Positions 54,001-56,832 of a stretch of DNA of 56,832 nt are shown piece by piece (within the stretch, counting starts at the first letter, position 1; every line of letters begins with the position of its first letter). The notes below the pieces were generated by a model. It searched no databases. It saw only the letters and a list, made by a program, of their open reading frames with translations, and was not told the DNA's origin. The translations under genes were made by a program, and so were the position numbers. Source of the stretch: Oscillospiraceae bacterium Zagget12 (GTDB lineage: Bacteria > Bacillota > Clostridia > UBA1381); NCBI GenBank assembly GCA_001941225.1, contig MSHM01000003.1:41164-97995 (forward strand), written 5' to 3'.

Positions 54001-54312
54001 GCTTGTAGTGCCGCTTGTGTCTATATAGTTGGTAGAATCGAGGTCCTCGGCTATTTTTTCACTGCCGCGGTAAACATCAAAGGTTGTGTTTGTCGTACCG
54101 GTTCCGTAAACATTATCCTCATCTGCTTGCAATCGCCATGTAAGATATATTCCGCTGCTCGTTTGCATCGCGACAAGACCGCGGTCAAGCTCCTCCGCGA
54201 CGCGAATGTTATTCGGCAGCCACACATCGTCCGCGAAAGCGGCGTGGTATATCGGAAGTGCCGCCACTGCTAAGGACAGCGCGGTTACAAGTGCTGTGAT
54301 TTTCTTTTTCAT
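51079..54312 (-). CDS. Secreted rhamnogalacturonan lyase, PL11 family, multi-domain
   Basis: This 1077-residue exported enzyme cuts the rhamnogalacturonan I backbone of pectin by beta-elimination. It has a signal peptide (MKKKITALVTALSL ... HAAFA), a PL11 catalytic domain (about 28-650) with the opening RVAEELDRGLVAMQTSSGIY and calcium-loop repeats (DLDGDGEYEL, YDFDNDSYAE, DVDNDGKDE) of an eight-bladed propeller. Next is a beta-sandwich module (about 680-860), a Pro/Thr/Ser/Glu linker (PTPSPTPSPSP, PEVTVTPEIT, EETTAPEETD) and a C-terminal domain of about 75 residues ending KVYVWDTLLNMKPLF. No SLH or sortase signal is seen, so it may be free or bound through the tail. The ATG at 54312 has GGAG before it. 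Confidence 0.92.
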   Translation of the reverse strand: MKKKITALVTALSLAVAALPIYHAAFADDVWLPNNIRVAEELDRGLVAMQTSSGIYLTWRLQADEDNVYGTGTTNTTFDVYRGSEKIAEDLDSTNYIDTSGTTSSEYKVVPHGESADSETAVKAFSSGDNYFDIDLTSYKPAAVSLPKTATFTNANGNSYLGFTDANGKEVSDYHNAEYEDVEYTINDASCGDLDGDGEYELVIKWDCNGKDNSQAGVTGNVYLDAYKLDGTRLWRIDLGENIRAGAHYTQFLVYDFDNDSYAEVTAKTAPGSKDGNGAYVTAASHVDEIKNVTNATNETSYITVSSGYVLEGDEYLTVFNGVTGAAEDTIYYPNQRVAASVWGDSYGNRCDRFTATVAYLDGSTPYAVYMRGYYMRQSGGSGERQAACAVSFDGETLSCDYSFDTYDVTSYSSKSTSASYDSNENYKGVNGYVSGNEKYVGEGNHNCTVADVDNDGKDEVLTGALCYGFNNNKLSVEWCTYLQHGDALHIGDYDPTHDGYEFFTVHEDGGGTNTLSGEEITLDYGASVIDPKDGTIMFHKSASKDTGRGMMADVGAGGYYQINGGSQVSAYIAEGGDTFTESDYSFSNNFRIFWDGDLYDELLDGTEITSWNKSTLAMKSIFTADGCTSINGTKANPSLTADLFGDWREEVIYPLDDNSGLRVYTTNIYTDYKMKSLMYDAVYRSGVAAEQTAYNQPPHIGYYVSSSSSQGSAEVEYAIAAQWDFEDDDTAFTNINTDRATLEVKDGSGSNTTKVLAITSSSDINSTYTDKIERAQLDFSEYVKGADNVKIEFDAADFSTITNTRINYLLIDSNARNISYGTDTSTGALYQIGNTGSSNGFKINGSIKTLPSNIPSWVHITVEADYSAKTLDYTVTSLDGNTTYFSAEDIDYYDTSCSEITGIEIMNWAASTTAYIDNIEVYVPETLIATPTPSPTPSPSPTPTVAPTATPEVTVTPEITSTPEVTVIPEETDAPEETTIPEETTAPEETDAPIEDKVEYDRESNAAVITSSGNITAATVIFASYSTDGRLTGIYVEENQEINIGENTIYSDKTFSDTDTVKVYVWDTLLNMKPLF

Positions 54313-54355
54313 TATAAAATACTCTCCTAATACAGATTTTTCTCCCTCTTCATTA

Positions 54356-54384
54356 ATTATACTATTTAAAGCCGATTTTTTCAA
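54356..54384 (-). promoter_or_regulatory. Promoter of the rhamnogalacturonan lyase gene
   Basis: On the reverse strand TTGAAA (54379-54384), 17 nt and TATAAT (54356-54361) start right after the larC stop, giving a leader of about 40 nt. No operator dyad is evident. Confidence 0.75.
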
Positions 54385-55599
54385 TCATTTTTGTGAATAA
54401 TTATCAATTTTCATCTTTCGCTTTATATCAGTCAATGATAAATCGTTTTCCAGCGCGGCTTTCTCAACATCGTCATATTCCGCCTTCGACTTTGAAACGC
54501 CGTAGCCCCGCGATTTTTTTACGCGTATATCACCGTATTCGGTATTAACCGTTTCCTCCGCGCGTTCAAGCGTGTACCTGTTCGATATATGCTCCCGCAC
54601 GCCTATGGTGGAGGTATGCTTGAAAATCAATTTCAGCATTTTCTCCCTATCCTCCGCGCGGCACATACAGGTAAGCAGAATACCCGGGCGGTTCTTTTTC
54701 ATAGCGATAGGCGTTGTGAACACGTCGAGCGCTCCCGCCGCCAAAAGCCTATTCATGGCAAATCCGATTTCCTCACCCGTCATATCGTCTATATTGCAGT
54801 AAAGCTCCGCGACGGTTTCATTATTCTCCCGCGTTTCCCCGTAAAACGCTCTTACGCAGTTGGCGGCGGCAAAATCCTTACTGCCCATTCCTATGCCCAC
54901 CGCCGACACCCGCATAACGGGCATTGAATCAAACCTGTCCGCAAAATACTTCAGCAATGCCGCGCTGGTGGGCGTGCAAAGCTCGCCGCGTATTTCTCCG
55001 CCATAAATCGGAACGCCGCGCAGTATATACGCCGTCGCGGGCGCCGGTACGGGCAATATCCCATGCGCGCATTTTACCTGACCGCTGCCCACATTCACCG
55101 GCGACACGATAATCTTTTCGGGCGCAAGCTCCTCCAAAAGCAAGCAGGTGCCGACCACATCGGCAACCGCGTCCATTGTGCCGACCTCGTGAAAATGTAT
55201 TTCACTTATTTCGCGCCTGTGAGCGTGACTTTCGGCCTCGGCAATGAGCCGATATACCGCCAAAGCGTCGGCGCGCACTTTCTCCGAAACATTTATGCGG
55301 CTTATAATATGCTCTATATCGTTCATTCCCGAATGGTGATGATGCTTATGCTCATGGTGATGCTCGTGATGATGCTCGTGGCAGTGCTCACCCTCAACCT
55401 CGCCGTTTACCGAAACATCAATATGAGTTCCCGTTATTCCGCATTTTACCGAAACGCTTTTCTTAAAGGCTACGCCCGGTATATCCAATCCGTTCAGCTT
55501 TTCCAAAAACTCCTCCGGCGATGGGTGAAGTTCAAGCAGCGCCGACATCAGCATATCGCCCGCCGCGCCCATATTACATTCAATATACAGTGTTTTCAC
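54385..55599 (-). CDS. larC: LarC, nickel-pincer cofactor nickel insertase
   Basis: This 404-residue CTP-dependent nickel insertase makes the nickel-pincer nucleotide for lactate racemase-type enzymes. It has the N-terminal YIECNMGAAGDMLMSALLEL, a His-rich loop (EHCHEHHHEHHHEHKHHHH, about 71-89), the conserved IHFHEVGTMDAVADVVGT and the C-terminal cluster of IDDMTGEEIGF and HTSTIGVREH. The gene is one continuous frame. In Lactobacillus plantarum it is split and joined by frameshifting. It begins with GTG at 55599, one base after larE, with GGAGAG before it. Confidence 0.95.
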   Translation of the reverse strand: MKTLYIECNMGAAGDMLMSALLELHPSPEEFLEKLNGLDIPGVAFKKSVSVKCGITGTHIDVSVNGEVEGEHCHEHHHEHHHEHKHHHHSGMNDIEHIISRINVSEKVRADALAVYRLIAEAESHAHRREISEIHFHEVGTMDAVADVVGTCLLLEELAPEKIIVSPVNVGSGQVKCAHGILPVPAPATAYILRGVPIYGGEIRGELCTPTSAALLKYFADRFDSMPVMRVSAVGIGMGSKDFAAANCVRAFYGETRENNETVAELYCNIDDMTGEEIGFAMNRLLAAGALDVFTTPIAMKKNRPGILLTCMCRAEDREKMLKLIFKHTSTIGVREHISNRYTLERAEETVNTEYGDIRVKKSRGYGVSKSKAEYDDVEKAALENDLSLTDIKRKMKIDNYSQK

Positions 55600-55600
55600 G

Positions 55601-56344
55601 TTATCTCTCCTTCAAATCCAAAAGCACATTACCAAAATACGGACTTAGGCATTGTAATATTTTTTCCCTTTCGCAAGCCGCCATTTCAAACTGCTCCGCC
55701 CTCACTTGCAGACGCGCGGCTCCGTGATAAATTCTTACGCGAAAATCGGAAAATCCCATTTCCGCCAAAGCGTTTTCCGATTTTTCGATTTTAGTAAGCA
55801 GCTCCGCGGTAATTTTCATATCGGTCGGTATGCGCGTCGCAAGGCAGGCATACGCCGGTTTGTCCCAAGTAAACAGTCCCGCCTTTTTTGAAAGCGCGCG
55901 TATTTCCGCCTTTGTGAGTCCGCACTCGCGCAAGGGCGAGCGCACGGCAAGCTCGCTGAGCGCCGTCATTCCGGGACGTTCGGAGGCGGCGTCGGACGCG
56001 TTCGTGCCGTCTATGATTAAGCTGTAGCCGTCTTTATCCGCCCGTTCCTTTAAAAGCGAGAACATCCTCCTTTTACAGTAATAACAGCGGTTTTGCGGAT
56101 TTTCCGCAATATCGGGTTCCGATAAAATATTATATTCGATTATCTTTACGCTTGCTTTAAGCTCCTCGCAAAGCCTCATAGCGTGCTCATACTCAAAGCG
56201 CGGCTGAAATTCTGTCTTTATATAGTACGGCTGAATGTCCGCGCCGTATTTTTTCGCGGCGTATAAAAGATACGCCGAATCTACTCCGCCCGAAAAGCCC
56301 GTCGCCGCTTTGGGGTTAATTTTAAAAAATTCGCTAAGGTTCAT
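55601..56344 (-). CDS. larE: LarE, sulfur-inserting enzyme for the nickel-pincer cofactor
   Basis: This 247-residue PP-loop ATP pyrophosphatase has SGGVDSAYLLYA (about 18-29) and TDMKITAE-type features. It adds sulfur to the pyridinium biscarboxylic acid precursor. Cysteines at about 87 and 90 (NRCYYCK) and 167 (AYACLATR) form the three-Cys set that in some LarE proteins holds a 4Fe-4S cluster, while in L. plantarum LarE only the last is used as a sacrificial sulfur donor. The ATG at 56344 has AGGTGATCTT upstream. It is followed by larC after one base; larA and larB are not in the window. Confidence 0.9.
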   Translation of the reverse strand: MNLSEFFKINPKAATGFSGGVDSAYLLYAAKKYGADIQPYYIKTEFQPRFEYEHAMRLCEELKASVKIIEYNILSEPDIAENPQNRCYYCKRRMFSLLKERADKDGYSLIIDGTNASDAASERPGMTALSELAVRSPLRECGLTKAEIRALSKKAGLFTWDKPAYACLATRIPTDMKITAELLTKIEKSENALAEMGFSDFRVRIYHGAARLQVRAEQFEMAACEREKILQCLSPYFGNVLLDLKER

Positions 56345-56462
56345 AAGATCACCTATTTCCTGTTTAAACCTGCCTATATTATACCAATTTCTCACTCCGG
56401 TGTAAAGGGCGAAAAAGAAAAAACCTTTGCCGGCTTAATTTCGCGTCAAGGACGGTTTTGTA

Positions 56463-56645
56463 TTAAAAAAGCACGTCTGAAACGTGCTCCGGAATATTGT
56501 CCTCAAAATAAAGCTCAAGTGCCTCTTTCAAATTGGATAACGCTTTGTCTATCGTTTTCCCTTGTGACGCAACCCCCGATTCCAACGCAGTTGCCACATA
56601 CCAATTATCCTCTTTTTGTATAACTACCGTAGATTTGACTGACAT
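56463..56645 (-). CDS. HicB-like small antitoxin-family protein, no HicA partner
   Basis: This 60-residue protein has the HicB partial-RNase-H-like core: VVIQKEDNWYVATALESGVA, SQGKTIDKALSNLKEALELY and FEDNIPEH. It ends after that core and so lacks the C-terminal DNA-binding domain of full HicB antitoxins. No HicA toxin follows or precedes within the window. It may be a stand-alone HicB-fold protein or a remnant. AAAGGTGATG is the ribosome site, at slightly long spacing. Confidence 0.75.
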   Translation of the reverse strand: MSVKSTVVIQKEDNWYVATALESGVASQGKTIDKALSNLKEALELYFEDNIPEHVSDVLF

Positions 56646-56769
56646 ATTCTAACATCACCTTTCAATATATTTATAGATTTAAATTTCAACCGTCAAATTG
56701 ATATTTATCGTTTCTTATTAAATTTATTATACTCCGTTTTTAATCATTTGTAAATGTTTTTTCAATCCG

Positions 56770-56807
56770 CAAAGAAAAAGCTGATAAACCATACGGAATA
56801 TCAGCTT
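56770..56807 (-). terminator. Terminator after the tRNA at the right edge
   Basis: Read leftward, AAAGCTGATA pairs with TATCAGCTTT, followed by TTCTTT. It begins at the tRNA CCA end. Confidence 0.8.
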
Positions 56808-56832
56808 TGGCTCCTCCAGCTGGGCTCGAACC
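56808..56832 (-). tRNA. tRNA 3' end, probably tRNA-Asn; 5' part outside window
   Basis: On the reverse strand GGTTCGAGCCCAGC is a T-arm, followed by the acceptor strand TGGAGGA, discriminator G and CCA. The implied 5' acceptor TCCTCCA with a G discriminator fits Firmicute tRNA-Asn best, but the anticodon is not visible. Confidence 0.7.

Noticed and set aside
56411-56460. Terminator of the HicB-like gene
   Set aside because: AAAACC...GGTTTT with a T-rich tail is suggestive on the reverse strand, but the loop is long and two alternative pairings compete, so it was not listed.

Overview
The window reads as a chromosomal segment of an anaerobic, low-to-medium GC Firmicute of class Clostridia, probably a gut or plant-fibre commensal. 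The reasons are strong AGGAGG ribosome binding sites with frequent TTG starts, S-layer-homology (SLH) surface proteins, sec-secreted CHAP, NlpC/P60 and CAP proteins, a BlaI/M56 pair, clostridial ThiC and LarC/LarE, and the NifU-like/GGGtGRT gene pair. A large secreted family 11 rhamnogalacturonan lyase points to pectin use. The combination resembles Monoglobus-like pectin degraders, but that placement is an inference from gene content, not a database match.

Layout. Positions 1-3.8 kb hold a cut tRNA-Gly, a DUF3343/cysteine-desulfurase-like pair interrupted by an in-frame stop, a DUF2798 membrane protein, rodA and tRNA-Leu. Positions 3.8-9.2 kb form an accessory patch of small membrane or secreted proteins, a CHAP amidase-like gene with a frame problem in its first codons, an XRE regulator, a yefM-yoeB toxin-antitoxin pair lying between two 44-bp direct repeats, and a CAP protein. 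Positions 9.2-11.1 kb hold BlaI, an M56 peptidase and the detached C-terminal part of an M56 protein. asnB follows, then a composite noncoding repeat, a GT-C-like membrane protein, a second XRE regulator preceded by a structured element, a small acidic protein and a nitroreductase.

Positions 16.9-31.1 kb are mainly leftward operons. They contain orphan microcompartment genes eutS-eutP; DUF1294, a CapD-like sugar dehydratase, a GNAT and rarA; and one long cluster reading Lrp regulator, aminotransferase, pyrG, heterodimeric ABC exporter (two genes), a GAP1-like protein and a secreted/membrane partner. Positions 31.2-40.1 kb hold cell-surface genes (an SLH protein, an SLH-NlpC protein, a secreted jelly-roll-like protein), an AraC regulator and an amino-acid ABC transporter lacking its ATPase. 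Positions 40.5-41.9 kb are a decayed mobile island next to tRNA-Thr, with serine- and tyrosine-recombinase remnants and a RelE-type module.

Positions 42-46.2 kb carry potABCD for polyamine uptake. thiC follows under a TPP riboswitch with terminator, then the NifU-like/GGGtGRT operon, a second copy of the structured element, split thrE genes, a 25-codon membrane peptide, the rhamnogalacturonan lyase, larE-larC, a HicB-like protein and a cut tRNA, probably tRNA-Asn.

The less described items are a two-copy RNA-like element (15.14 kb and 49.58 kb) whose helix keeps pairing through base changes, the NifU-like/GGGtGRT pair, the GAP1-like/membrane pair inside a housekeeping operon, orphan eutS-eutP, and the 25-codon peptide gene.
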